Shown here: piece after piece, positions 1 to 11,181 of the stretch
Position numbering within the stretch: the first letter of the stretch is position 1
Layout: every line of letters starts with the position of its first letter
Source of the DNA: Rutstroemia sp. NJR-2017a BVV2
Taxonomy: Eukaryota; Ascomycota; Leotiomycetes; Helotiales; Rutstroemiaceae
Length of the DNA: 64,000 nt
NCBI GenBank assembly: GCA_002946415.1
Contig: NJPS01000002.1
Span: 1 to 64,000 of the forward strand
Direction of reading: 5' to 3'
The notes under the pieces: generated by a model
Database searches by the model: none
What the model was told of the DNA's origin: nothing
The model's input: the letters and a program-made list of their open reading frames with translations, nothing else
Made by a program: the position numbers and the translations under genes

Positions 1-180
1 TCCGTCAACTATCCACGGATTCACGGATACCCGCCGGATTTCTAACAATCCGCCGGATTTCAGGAGCTACTGCGGATATCCGCGGATTATCCGCAGTAGT
101 ACCACTTAGAAATCGCCAAAATCCGCTCCGGTCCGGATTAATCCGCGGATCCCCTTGAACCTAAGTGGTAGTACCACGGA
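1..180. repeat. Degenerate repeat block rich in ATCCGCGGAT-like words, with an inverted repeat
   Basis: The block is dense in variants of the word atccgcgga on both strands (positions 10-40, 70-95, 120-150). A 10-bp perfect inverted pair occurs: taccacttag at 100-109 and ctaagtggta at 161-170. This looks like the end of a transposon (hAT-type ends often carry such GC-rich subterminal words) or a small palindromic element, but no transposase gene is visible next to it. The block touches the window edge, so its full extent is unknown. Confidence 0.4.
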
Positions 181-854
181 GCTCCGTTTGCGCAGCCTAT
201 GGATGCCTGCAGAGCGTGCTGGGTGACTTTAGTTTGAACCTGGTGGAGAGTGGGGTTCATTGTGTTGTAGTAACTGTGGTGATATTATGACGAGCAGAAT
301 GAACCAGAATCAGTAAAAGACTTGGAATTTATAGTTAAAGAGGGAAAGGACTCAAAAGTCTTAAGCGGTTATATACGTAAAGATCTCATGTGATAATCAC
401 GTGTGGCCACTAGCTTCCGGCCGTCGCGGCCGAAACTCACTTGTACTATTATCACAGGAGTTGAACATAGATTACACGGCGATGAGGTTCCCCAGTTCGC
501 TATCAAATTGCTCCTTTTCTAGATCTTGGATGCTTGCAAGAAAGGTCCCACCTACTCAAATTCCTTTTCAATAACAGCAGCGTGCTTTGAAGACCGAGGC
601 TTGAATCGCACGGGAAATATGTGAGGTGCTGTGACGAACATTCCGGATACGAGCCGGTCTTCCGCCCATCCCCACAAAGTAATTGGCCTTTAGGTGTACG
701 ATAAGTTATAGGTAGAGAAGAGACGATAGAGAAGAGACAATAGAGAAGAGACAATAGAGAAGAGACGAGGTTGCAGCATACTACTGCGACCCGAAAGATC
801 AAACTTGCTCCCTTACTTTGCATTCCCACTCCTTACACAACTCGAAGCTCCAGA
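181..854. other. Intergenic region upstream of the FAD monooxygenase
   Basis: No convincing gene is seen. The only structured part is the 14-bp tandem repeat at 713-768, listed separately, which lies in the likely promoter or 5' leader of the next gene. Confidence 0.5.
713..768. repeat. 14-bp tandem repeat, four copies
   Basis: Four copies of a unit reading tagagaagagac followed by aa or ga lie head to tail and end 86 bp before the monooxygenase start codon. On the coding strand this is a purine-rich (GA) tract, typical of fungal core promoters and 5' leaders. Confidence 0.75.
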
Positions 855-2833
855 ATGGAAACGGATTATGACGTCATCATCATTGGATCGGGCTCTGCCG
901 GCCTTGCAGCTGGAGTCTGGCTCTCCCAGTATCCCGAGGTCAAATTTAAGATCCTTGAAAAGAGGTCAGGTCCGCTGGAGATGGGACAAGCGGACGGAGT
1001 GCAGTGTCGTATGGTCGAGATCTGTGAAAGCTTTGATCTTGCTGATACTCTTCTCAAAGAAGGACATTGGGTCAATGAAGTTGCTTTTTGGGCGGGAGAT
1101 AGCGCTACTGCCCAGCTTGAACGTACGGGCACAGCTGCGGACACGCCATATGGTCTGAGCCATCAACCGCACTTGATTCTAAATCAAGCACGGATCAATC
1201 AGCTTTTGATTGAGAAAATCGGAGGGGACAACATCATCGAGTATGGTGTTAATGTGCAGAAAATCACCTGCTCCGAGCCGAAGTCCGACGATCCTTACTG
1301 CGTAGGAGTGGTTGTCCAGAGAGATGGAAAAGAGCAAAATTATAGGGCGAAATACGTCATCGTTCGTCCAACTCTGTCAATCAGATATTTTCATTACTGA
1401 CAATCGTTTTACTAGGGCTCAGACGGCGCGCATAGTAGCGTTCGTAGGTCTTTGGGATTTAAAATGTTAGGTGATAGTAGCGATGTAGTATGGGGAGTCA
1501 TGGATGTGATTCCTGACACAGATTTTCCCGACATCCGGAAAAAAGCGACTATCCGGACATCTGCTGGTAACGTCCTCAACATTCCACGAGAAGGCGGTGC
1601 AATGAATCGTCTCTACATTGAGCTTCCTCGTGGTAGCGTCGCCAAAGATGTGACGTTGGCAAATCTGCAGGACCTGGTCCGAGATGTCTTTGCTCCTTTC
1701 AGGATGGAAGTCAAGCACACCGTATGGTGGTCGGCCTACACGATTGGGCAGCGAGTGGCCAGTTCTTTCCACCAGGATTATCGAGTTTTCTTGGCTGGCG
1801 ATGCATGTCACACTCACTCTCCCAAGGCAGGTCAAGGTATGAATGTAAGCTTTCAGGATGGTTTTAATCTTGGATGGAAGCTAGGCGAGGTCTTGTCGGG
1901 GCTTGCCTCTACAAATATACTCCGGACGTACGTACTAGAGCGGCAAAAGACTGCCCAAGATTTGATCGACTTTGATCGATATTTTAGTTCTCTCTTCTCG
2001 AAGAGAGACGAGCCAGGGGCTCAAGAAGAATTTCGCTCACAATTTATTAAAGCAGCAAGGTATACCGCAGGTGTAACGGCGACATATGCTCAGTCCTGTA
2101 TCACGGAAACATCAGGAAGTCAGCAAGAGCTCGCAATAGGTCTAGAGATCGGAGCAAGATGTCCCAGTGCCCAGGTCGTACGATTCTGCGACGCCAAACC
2201 AGTACAATTTCACCAGGCTCTGAAAGCTGACGGTAAGTGGAGACTTGTGGTTTTTTGCGGAAATATTGGCAAACCAAGAATGGCGATTAGACTACAAAAA
2301 GTGAAGTCTCAATCCACCACGAAGCGGGAAACGAACTCAGCTGATTTGGTGTTTAGCTGGCGCAGTACCTGTCATCCGATCCGGTCGCACTAAACGTCTC
2401 CTCGTACGTTCCAGGCTCAAATAACGAAGCGCAGCCAGTCCTAGTGATTAGTGGATCTAGAGCTGAGATCGACTGGCCACAGATCCCATATTTATTCACA
2501 CCGGTCAGAGGCAGCTGGGGTATAAGAGGTTAGTTGGACAGTTGGACAGTTGGACAGATTTGGATTATTACCGCGATTCTCGATTTGCTGATTTGGGTCT
2601 AGATCTTCACCAAGTGTATATCGATGATGCCAGTTATAACCACGGCCATGGGTATGCATATAAAAATTTTGGTATAGAAGCAGAGGAAGGCGCGATAGTT
2701 CTGATTCGACCAGACCAGCGTAAGTAATTCCACTTAGCCGTTTTTTCTTCGTGGTTCTGAAAATCCAACAGATGTTGCTCGAATACTGCCTTTAAATGTT
2801 ACAAAGGCGCTAGGAGTTACATCTACACTGTAA
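855..2833 (+). CDS. FAD-dependent aromatic-ring monooxygenase (phenol 2-monooxygenase / PHBH family)
   Basis: Exons read 855-1361, 1416-2300, 2357-2519, 2558-2719 and 2772-2833, giving 592 aa. The product should hydroxylate a phenolic ring using NAD(P)H, O2 and FAD. The N-terminus has the Rossmann FAD motif GSGSAG (about residues 10-15). Exon 2 opens on the family's GSDGAHSSVR segment. The second FAD site, AGDACHTHSPKAGQGMN, lies near residues 296-312. The C-terminus has the thioredoxin-like domain typical of phenol hydroxylases (YNHGHGYAY, RPDQ). The third intron is a problem: only 38 nt (2520-2557) joins the flanking frames, and it contains three copies of a 9-bp repeat. That spot is either an ultra-short intron or a frame lesion. 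The substrate cannot be read from sequence; the neighbours suggest aromatic metabolism. Confidence 0.85.
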
Positions 2834-3341
2834 CCATTTGGAGATTAATAAGGAACCTAGTGAACAATCCGTGATATAGTAGCTAATATTGAGGTTATAA
2901 TACCCGTGTACATAAATAGAAAAAATATATCATGTATATACGTGTGTAGTACCCAAGCCAGGTTGTAGTGAGGATGTACTGAAAATACTGAAAATTCTCG
3001 ATGGAATACACTACAAATGCCGGATTAAGAAAGTAGTTCAACTATTTGATGAACCTATATAGTAGTCTTGAAATCATTTACAAACCTCATACGCTCAGTC
3101 GAAATAATGTGCTCTATGTGAGCAAGAATCTTGGGAGTTACAAAGATTGCGAACTAGAACTTATTTTCTGAAATATACATTCAACGAAATTCCTAATCCC
3201 TAACTTCCATACTCCACTGAAAATATACTACAACTGCTTTCCCTTTCTACTCTCCGCCACAAGCTTTGCTGCATTCAACAAACCAGCACTGTCCTAAACC
3301 AGAATGTCAGAAGTTGATTGCCCGAGACGGGACGACCTTTG
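2834..3341. other. AT-rich intergenic spacer, nothing recognised
   Basis: The spacer lies between the convergent monooxygenase and the SnoaL-like gene. It is AT-rich, and I see no open frame, RNA or repeat that can be supported. Confidence 0.5.
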
Positions 3342-3752
3342 TCATGAACTCACCAAGTAAAGAGTGCATTTATCGATCACCAATCTACCTTTTTCCTCAC
3401 CTAAAACAAAAGTCGCGATGCTATAGTCAACAAGATGCTCTCCATTCAGCAGCGGCATTTGATATTTGCAATTAACAACGATCTCGCGTTGGTCGTAGGA
3501 GTAAGCCTTGATTGCTTCGTGCCATAAGCCGGGCCACGCGGCCCAAAATGGTGAAAGGTGAGCTCGTATCTCTGTGTGAGAGGGAATCAGATGAAATGAA
3601 TCTATCAGATGGATGTTATGTCTGCTTACCTTCGTGCCCTCGGGTGACTTTTCCGAAAATGCTACGAATTTGCCGTTTGACGAAAAGTTTTCGCTCCACT
3701 GTCTGGCTCCTTCTTCTCCATTTCCGTCAAGTAGGACAAAATGACGTTCCAT
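3342..3752 (-). CDS. SnoaL/NTF2-like small protein
   Basis: Exons on the minus strand are 3752-3630 and 3569-3342, joined across a 60-nt intron (donor gtaagc, acceptor ending cagag), giving 116 aa. The start is the ATG of MERHF; the frame is open further upstream but has no earlier ATG. The sequence shows the pattern of fungal SnoaL-like proteins: an N-terminal helix with FVLLDG, then ENFSSNGKFVAFS, RAHLSPFWAAWPGLWHE and a C-terminal beta pair around CTLYLVS. Members of this fold act as small cyclases, isomerases or dehydratases, often inside polyketide or aromatic pathways; others have no known activity. It sits tail to tail with the FAD monooxygenase, which supports a shared pathway without proving it. 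Confidence 0.7.
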   Translation of the reverse strand: MERHFVLLDGNGEEGARQWSENFSSNGKFVAFSEKSPEGTKVSRHNIHLIDSFHLIPSHTEIRAHLSPFWAAWPGLWHEAIKAYSYDQREIVVNCKYQMPLLNGEHLVDYSIATFVLGEEKGRLVIDKCTLYLVSS

Positions 3753-3776
3753 GAATGTTCTGACGTCTTGTGACAC

Positions 3777-4840
3777 AGTGTCTGGCTAGGCTAGCGGTTG
3801 TGGTGGCGCGATAGATCTGGCTTGGGCTTGGGTTGAAGAGATTTTTGGCCACATAACGATATTATGCGTGACCCGTGACGTGCTATTGGTGATAAGCTAA
3901 TTACCAGCGCGAGAGGGGATAATGAGAGAGAGTCGATGCAGTTCATACTTCATCAAAACTATATACTAAATTAATTCTTGTTCTATCCCATGCCATTTGA
4001 GCATAATCTGCTGCTGCATACGGAGATTCTAGCAAAACTTCCCTCGCGCCCGGATGAAAATGACCTCAATCTTCACTTCCCCGCAAAACTTCCCTGGCCA
4101 GGCCGCTGCCGTGTAACTCATCGCCTCATATGGAGATAGTCATGCAGTAAGTACACATAATTCATCTCTATAAATATATCTTATGCCCAATGGCCTTCGG
4201 GCTCTTCGGTCTATTCGCTAAATTTATAGGGGCTGCAGGGAAGCAGATTAGCAAGATTGTAGCCTTCCACTCCCACGTTGTGATACAATTTAAGATAACC
4301 ATATTCACGCTCTAAAGTTATAGAATCAAAGGAGGCTTAGAGATATTTCCTGGCTATCTCATATACTTACAATCCAGTATCAACAGCCCAGAATTGGATT
4401 CGAGGGAATCAGAAGTCACGGTGTTTCATTTGCACGTTGTAAACTATTCGATAAACTTCAATTGACTTGCTCAAATGAGTTGTTCTACTGTTTTACATGG
4501 GTTGCAAGATCCAGTATCTTGGGTTAAATTTCACCAAGCAAATATCTAGGTAGACGAAAGAAATTTGTTGACTATCGTGACCAACCAGTAACATTAGCAA
4601 CAGGCAAGTCGTCTGGAGCACGCGAGATAAGGTAGCACACCGAATCGGGAAAATCACGTCTATTTTTTGCTGTAATATACATAAAGAAGAAGTCTGGGTG
4701 CGGCTTACATGCAAGAAGTCAGCCTTGGTTTAGGTACGCTGACGCCCGATACTGGGGCCAGAACGCAACAGATTCATGTTACGTTTTATACATTCGTCTT
4801 CTCGCCTTTAACTGCCAGCCTATTGAGATTGAATTAAAAT
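3777..4840. other. Intergenic region, nothing recognised
   Basis: About 1 kb of AT-rich sequence separates the SnoaL-like gene from the transcription-factor relic. Short open frames here have no codon pattern or motif that I can support. Confidence 0.5.
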
Positions 4841-6992
4841 TTACAAGAATTGTTGGTTGTTAAACCAGGATTGATCGATCAGGGAATCAATGCCTGCAAA
4901 GAACTGCGCATCGTCCGGACCAAATACAGCCGGGTGAACATTTGGAATAATACCTCCACTTCTCCTGTAAACCTGTTGATAAGAATCCGACTGCATGCCG
5001 GGCTCCAAGACATCATTTCGCCCGTCTTGATTGTTATCTAATGTCAACGAGGATATGATCCGCGTAAGTTTGCTTATAATCTTCCGGCATCGCACGACAA
5101 CATGTGTGCCATTGCCAATACTTTGGAGCCCTCTGATCCACTAAGTTTAATATGCTACTCAAGTCATGAATAGTGTAAATTCTGTGTTTTCGCTTCTCAG
5201 AATGCAAAAGAGCAATCGTGGCGAAGATGATCAGAGCCGAATTGAAAGCTGGTCATCGATCAGCAAGGATTAATCACAACTCGCGGGGGCAGGAGCTCTT
5301 ACCGTATTAGATTGAGACTCACCAGACTGGTAACAGAAATTCCTGACACCCAACAGCGACAATAATGCGGATGGTGCTGATAGCAGATTTCACACAAAGG
5401 TCAAAACTGCTCCAACCAAGATCATCGAGCAGTGAGCGAGATCTTCCGGAGCTTGAAAAAATATGCTGGTCAAGCAGGCGAGAAAGAACCCCTCTGTGTA
5501 TTAGTGCTCGCACGTTTAAGTAGCGGAGGCTTAGAATGATGTCTTGTCGATCAGCACATGCCAAATCGAAGTTTCCGAGTGTGTGCTCATGACTAATTAC
5601 GACGACCGTAGGAGGGAGAGAACTTCACCACTTTGAAAGTATTGTCTCGGCTTTCAAAGTTTCTCGAAGTAATTCTGGATCAGTGATATTAGTCTCATAA
5701 TAACTCTGTTGATAAATATTTTGAATTGCATCGACCGTAATCAAATTCAACGACCTGAAAACAATGTTAGCGAAATGAATTGAATGTTCGGTCGGATTTT
5801 ATCATACGAAGTGTGTTGAAACAGCGTCGCGTATGAGCTGGAGGTGGTATTGACCTCCGAAGGATGGAAACTTTGGTATATATCATCACTCCTGCCTCGT
5901 AACTGATGCTCCGGTTCCTGCTCTAATCGTTCGAGCATAATATCGTGAGGTAGTGGCAAAGGCATATAATGCTTTGATATGAGTGCCGGCCGCCCATAGT
6001 TTTGGCTGCACATACTTTGAGGTAGTCAGTTGAAAGCAAGGCAATTGATCGCTTGGCGACCTTCGCCACGTACCTATCCATCAAAAAGCATGCCCACCAT
6101 GTGCGATTAAAAATCTCAGTCTCAAGAAGACTCTACTGCTTAAGTCTCGCATTGAAGCGATTTACACCAATTGCAATCCAACATTCATGGCTACTGTTAG
6201 CATAGACCAAGTTTGTGTCGATCTCTGTGTCTCCTGGAAATACTGAACTGTTAATACGAAAGCTTGCACTGCGAAGAGAGTCAGTGATCATTAAAGATCA
6301 AGATCAGAGGAGCTCCCCGCCTACAAGTTTCAAGATCTGGGACCATCAGCGTGACGTCAGATAATAAAAATACTACTTTCTCAAGGTAAACATCCCCTGC
6401 TTTAAGTCTCTCTTCGATCGATATCTCAGTAGTTCCAAAAACCCAAGATAATACCAGGATAATCTTCAAAAGACAAAGCTGCGATTTCTGCAGCTTAGGA
6501 CGATCGCCGTTACGGGTACGTTCCACCAAGGCAAGCACCCACGGCTTGTACACGTATGGGAACAGTTGACCCGTATAGGAAAAGAAAACATCAATCAGGT
6601 GCATCAACAAGTCATAGCTGGGTAGGTGATGAACAGCAGCCTTCGATCTGGAAACTGTTGGGCCAACTGTCAGGCGTTTGTTTGAACCGCCCGAGGGTGA
6701 CGGAGGCCGAGAAATGTAGGACGGGACACGATTCGCTACAAGGTTCGGCCTCGATGAAAGTAGACCTTGTCTATCGGCAACACATTGAAGCGCCGCTAGA
6801 GTGCGACTCAGAAATGCGGAGTTGGAGGTAGGACCTAATGTCCATATCAACTGCAGTCTCCTGGACATTAGGCTTCACTGGGAGGCCTCTGTGCTTGTCT
6901 TTCTTGGGATCGAGTGCCTTTCTCCAGTAGAATGACTTGATGGACCAGGAATTCTTGCCTTCGACATCCTCGATTACTTGAACCGAGGTCAT
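4841..6992 (-). pseudogene. Decayed fungal-specific transcription factor (middle homology region type)
   Basis: Read from right to left, the minus strand has the order of a Zn2Cys6 regulator body: LGPTSNSAFL near 6830, SYTGQLFPYVYKPW near 6560, QTWSMLTVAMNVGLQL near 6180, ETEIFNRTWWACFLMD near 6100, the NYGRPALI segment near 6000, ILSLRYLNVRALIHRG near 5520, and a C-terminal exon ending at 4841. No Zn2Cys6 finger is found upstream. The body is broken. A frame change at about 6165-6172 splits the conserved GLQL and VNRF parts. There is an in-frame TAG at 6133-6135, where a CAG codon is plausible, and an in-frame TGA at 5625-5627 inside a W-R-S-S-L-P-P stretch. At least one further frame change lies near 5110. 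Several normal introns remain recognisable, so this is a once functional gene that has decayed. Confidence 0.75.
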
Positions 6993-7823
6993 GTTGTGCT
7001 GTGCTGCACTGCCGCGGTCAAGCTATTTCCTTTGCTTGTGATTTTGTGATGCAATTTAGCTATGGGAAGGTTGAATGAGTAAAATAAGGAGAAAGATGTT
7101 CTTTACTCTGGCGTCAAGATGCTTCATATATGCTACGATGATGGATGACCTGGATGCTATATCGTCGGTTAGTTCCCAATGAATGCACGGGTGCTTGCCC
7201 CGCGTCGTCAAGATCTCCTGAACCTTGCTCCACACCTCCTGGGCCCAGCATGGTGCATTCACTGCCGAAGAAAGCATCTTAATCTTCATTCATCTAATTG
7301 TACCGGGAACTTCACAAAACGTCGGCAGCACTATTCGTATTTTGTGCCCTGTCCCGATATATCCCCGACTCTGCCGGCTCGAGCTCCTGCATGTCAAGGG
7401 TGCAGTAGGGTTATCTCTGGCGAATACCACTACGGATTAGGGGGATGGAACTTCCCGTTCCGATATGTGGAGGGAAAATGAAGGGGCTGAGCCGAGTATC
7501 TACCCCCGGTAGAGCAGTCATGACAATGTGCTAAGCTTCTTGTTAGGTCACCATCCTATCGTCGCCAGGCAAACAACCATCTAAGACTTTCCAAGTCAAA
7601 ATACCAGATTCGCCAATGTGACTTGCCCCGGAATTAAGAAAGTTAGTGATGAGCTGGAGATTTCTCGACCTTGATAATAAATATTTTCCCATCAACCGCC
7701 TTCACCAAGCATTTCCATATCTCTCCAGCATCCCGTAAATTTCGCACACCATTTGTATCTTCGACCCCTTCTCTTCATTCATTGAAATGTCTCTCGGGAT
7801 ATTCTTGTCGCGATATTGCAGAA
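6993..7823. other. Intergenic region between regulator relic and questin-oxidase-like gene
   Basis: This would be the divergent promoter region of the two flanking genes. A frame of 77 codons on the minus strand (7056-7289) has no recognisable features and no homology that I can name. No Cys6 finger that could belong to the regulator relic is seen. Confidence 0.45.
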
Positions 7824-9237
7824 ATGGCCTCTGGGCTTTGCGTCAAGCTGTCACCCAGCAACGCAGGCGTCTACCACGTCTCCCACATTCCTCCTGAGTC
7901 GTTCGAAACCGCCAACCGGCTACTGCAAATGAACCATGACAATCACCACGTCTTCTTCAACGAACGTGGCCTCCACAACCATATCACCCATTATTTACTT
8001 AGTCAAACGGCCCTTGCGGCCCGGCCAGCCCAAATGGAACGAGCCTACTTCCAAGAACAAAAGCTGCAAAGACCGCAATTTCCAGCTGACGAGCAAGTTG
8101 TAGTGAACATGAACGACCCGGAATTCTTCAGAAGCGGCTTTTCCCAAGAAAACCACTATCACAACTATCTCACGTTCTTTAAACGGCAGATTGGCAAGCG
8201 CGGTGTTGGTCCTGTCGTTCACGACACGCTATTTTCCCGAACACAAAATGCCGAGCTTCACCTCGCTCGTATGTTCGCAAGTGAGCACTCCCATGCAATT
8301 CCTGGGCCGAATGGCATTATGCTGATTCGACTTTTTAAAAATAGGCTTTCTACACCCAATTATTCATTTCGGCTTCGACGTCGAATTCAACCAGCCGGCC
8401 ATCATTGCTGAAGGACTAGCTCAAGGAGCTATTCACAAGCCTGAAATTTCTCATGTCTTCGACGCCATAGCACGGTATGAAAAGAGCAATACCTTGAACA
8501 TGTCAACTGATCGATTGCTGGTGGATCTGATCCGGGAGATCGAGCAGGACGACAAAATTGGAAATGCGGCATGCTGGGGTAACGGCAGCCACATCATCGA
8601 CGATCCTCTGGCGAACGCTCCTGAGGAGCCGTGGTGTATCGCAGCGCAGTATCGCGTCTCACCCGTCCAATTGGAAGAGAAGACTGCTGAGATGATTAAC
8701 GTTTGTGCTTATTTTACCGCCGCCGCGCAGTTACCCTCGAAAGAGCACAAGCTCGACTTCTTTTTTATCCACAACGTGAACTGCTTCATATTTTTCTCTG
8801 CATTTCTAAAGAAGGACTGGCTGAGTAATGAGGATAAGGCCCACCTGCTGGAAATGAAATGCCGTTTCGATATTATCTCGTACGCAGCTCGTGGCAGCCC
8901 TCATCTTGACATCAACGAGGTAATCAACTACCAGCCCAAGAAGTCAGAAAATGACTGGGAAGGGTTGTTGAGGCGTGTAAATGCGTTTCTGGACGACTTT
9001 CATGTGACCAGAGTCATTCGTTCGCTAACCCACGGCGAACAAGTCTCCAAGAAGTATGAGAGCCAGCCCGGCTTTCCTATGCCTACACATCTGTTTCTGC
9101 AGGCGGCACATATCGCCATGAACTCGACAGAAGAGGCGTATTACGGAGGTCACTGGGTGAGGGGTGCTGGATTTAAGGAGCAGTGGGCAAAATTCAAGGA
9201 TCGAAATTCTACGCAAGCAGCCAGCGTACGAGTTTAA
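7824..9237 (+). CDS. Questin oxidase-like protein (DUF4243 family)
   Basis: Exons are 7824-8280 and 8345-9237, joined by a 64-nt intron, giving 449 aa, the usual size of the family. The start is the ATG of MASGLC; the frame is open upstream but without a better ATG. Family hallmarks include NAGVYHVSHI near residue 15, HHVFFNERGLHNHITHYLL, the IIHFGFDVEF block just after the intron, EPWCIAAQYR, and a C-terminal LTHGEQ segment. Characterised relatives open the B ring of anthraquinones such as questin, or catalyse Baeyer-Villiger-like steps in aflatoxin-type pathways; many members are uncharacterised. No anthraquinone polyketide synthase lies in the window, so the substrate is unknown. Confidence 0.85.
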
Positions 9238-9377
9238 ACACTTCGGCGAAGAGACTGGTCAACCATGCCGTACGGCAGTCGTACTGTTACATTAATCAAC
9301 TCCTATATACATCGTCAAAACATCTGAACCGTGCTTCCTCCTCATCAAACCATAGCCATCCCAATGTCCAACCAAAC

Positions 9378-11181
9378 TTAGTACAATGGCAACTTGTAAG
9401 CATTAAAATCATACATGAAGGTATTGATACCTTCCTGATCATAAACACAATCCATAGTCGAGTTATTCTTCCACATCGGCCGCAAAGGCCAAGCGCAAAT
9501 TTGCCCATTAGCACCTTTATAATCGCCACTCAGAACTGTTGCATTCAATGTGGTGGGGGTTATATTGTTCTCAACCCAATCAATCATAACTGCTAGATTG
9601 GTTTGTGGGAAGGGTCCATTGGGTTGGAGGGTGTTGATGGCACAGTGAGCGGCTCCAGGTACTATGTAAAAGCGGTACCAGTCGTTGAGCGAGGAAACGG
9701 ATTCGTTATAGGTTTGGTTGGAGTACATGACAGAGCGGACGGATTCATACCAGTGAACAGAAGAACCTGTGGGGATAGAGGCATCTTGTTCACCGTGGAA
9801 GTGAAGAATTTTTCCGCCATTTGAGTGAATAGGGGTTAGGTCGGCTAGAGTAGTTTGGAGAGAGTCAGTGTACATCTCCATTCCTTGGATCATCCACCCC
9901 TTAAGGGTGTCATATGTAACATTATCGAGGGTCGAGAGGCTATCGACTTCAAGAAGCTGGAGGAATCGAGCGACCCACTCGCCACCAAATGAATTAAGTT
10001 CCTAAAAGTTATGATTAACACTGTACGTAAGAATTATAAAACCCTGCATTTCTTACCAGTTCCCATTTGCCAGTGTCAGCATTGTACTGTGTACTAGCAT
10101 CGTCGAACGCAGCTCCAATTTGGTAGGAGATGTAAGCACGACGTCCTTCAGAATCATGAAGCCCGTCAACAATAGTTTGTGCAACCCTAACACCATCTTC
10201 AGAGATAGTGCCATTTTGAGCCGGTTCCGAAGAACCACCTGGCATTTGTCTCTTCCCGAAGCCACCACGGCCCGTTGTGGCAGCGCACGCATATGGTGTT
10301 CCAACGAGTGAGCTCATGTTGAATTGCAATTGACAGAGGTCTGATCTGGAAATAACGCCGTCGGTCTTTCCATCCAGAGGATCACAGGCAGCAATGGTTT
10401 CGTTGACAATCTTTGCGAGTTCGCAAGGCGGGGGGTAGTAGTTGAGAGTCTGCTCAACCACGTCTGGGAAAAGATGGTTAACTTGTTGCTGACCGTAGCG
10501 CAGCGCAGGTGCCCCAGTAATGATACCGTCATATTCCTCTCCCGCTCTTTGTGCCTGAGACCAGCCTTCACGACCACCCTCTGAGCAACCTTGATAGTAT
10601 GTGTAGAGCTTTGTGCCGTTGGTACTACCGTAGAATTGCTGGGTAAATTGCTTGCCGATCATGGTCATTTCTTTTATTCCTTGATAGCCAAACATATAGA
10701 TGGCTGGCCAATTGACTGTCCCATTTCCAAGGAGATTGACAGCATCCAGATTGACAGAGAACCCGCCAAATCCACCATCAGTGTACCCAGCAGCAGCGCC
10801 GTACATGACACCCCCTGGGCCTGACATCGCACCAGAGTTGATTGCAAATCCACCCCCACCGGTAGCGAGAAACCGGTTCTTGTAGTCAGACGGCGCTGGC
10901 ATGTAATACCCGAGGAGGACGGTATCGTTCAAGCCGTTGTGAGTATATGAGAAAGTCACATTACAATAATTGATTGTATCATCGGGAAAGAATGTTTCGC
11001 CGGTGTGGGTTTCGTTGTAAACTGCATTGGCAGTGACAGAATTTGCGTTGAGAGTGATCCCATTGATGTTTTCGATGGCGGATAATGCTGAGCTAATATG
11101 AGAGGTTGAGCAGACACTGGCAAGGCTTGCGGCTGTAGCGGTGGTAGCCCCGCTAACAAGGAATAGGGCATTACTTCTCAT
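9378..11181 (-). CDS. Secreted tannase / feruloyl esterase family protein
   Basis: Exons are 11181-10057 and 10001-9378, with a 55-nt intron, giving 582 aa. The N-terminus is a short hydrophobic signal peptide ending near Ala18. The family catalytic set is complete: nucleophile in GCSEGGR (Ser200), acid in HGEQDAS (Asp448) and His494 in GAAHC. The adjoining Cys199 and Cys495 form the CS-D-HC arrangement, in which a disulfide ties the serine and histidine together. Many N-x-S/T sites point to secretion and glycosylation. Such enzymes cleave gallic or ferulic acid esters from plant polymers. The gene converges on the questin-oxidase-like gene with about 140 bp between stops. The phenolic acids it would release make the nearby aromatic-ring monooxygenase a plausible partner, but that is inference. 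Confidence 0.92.
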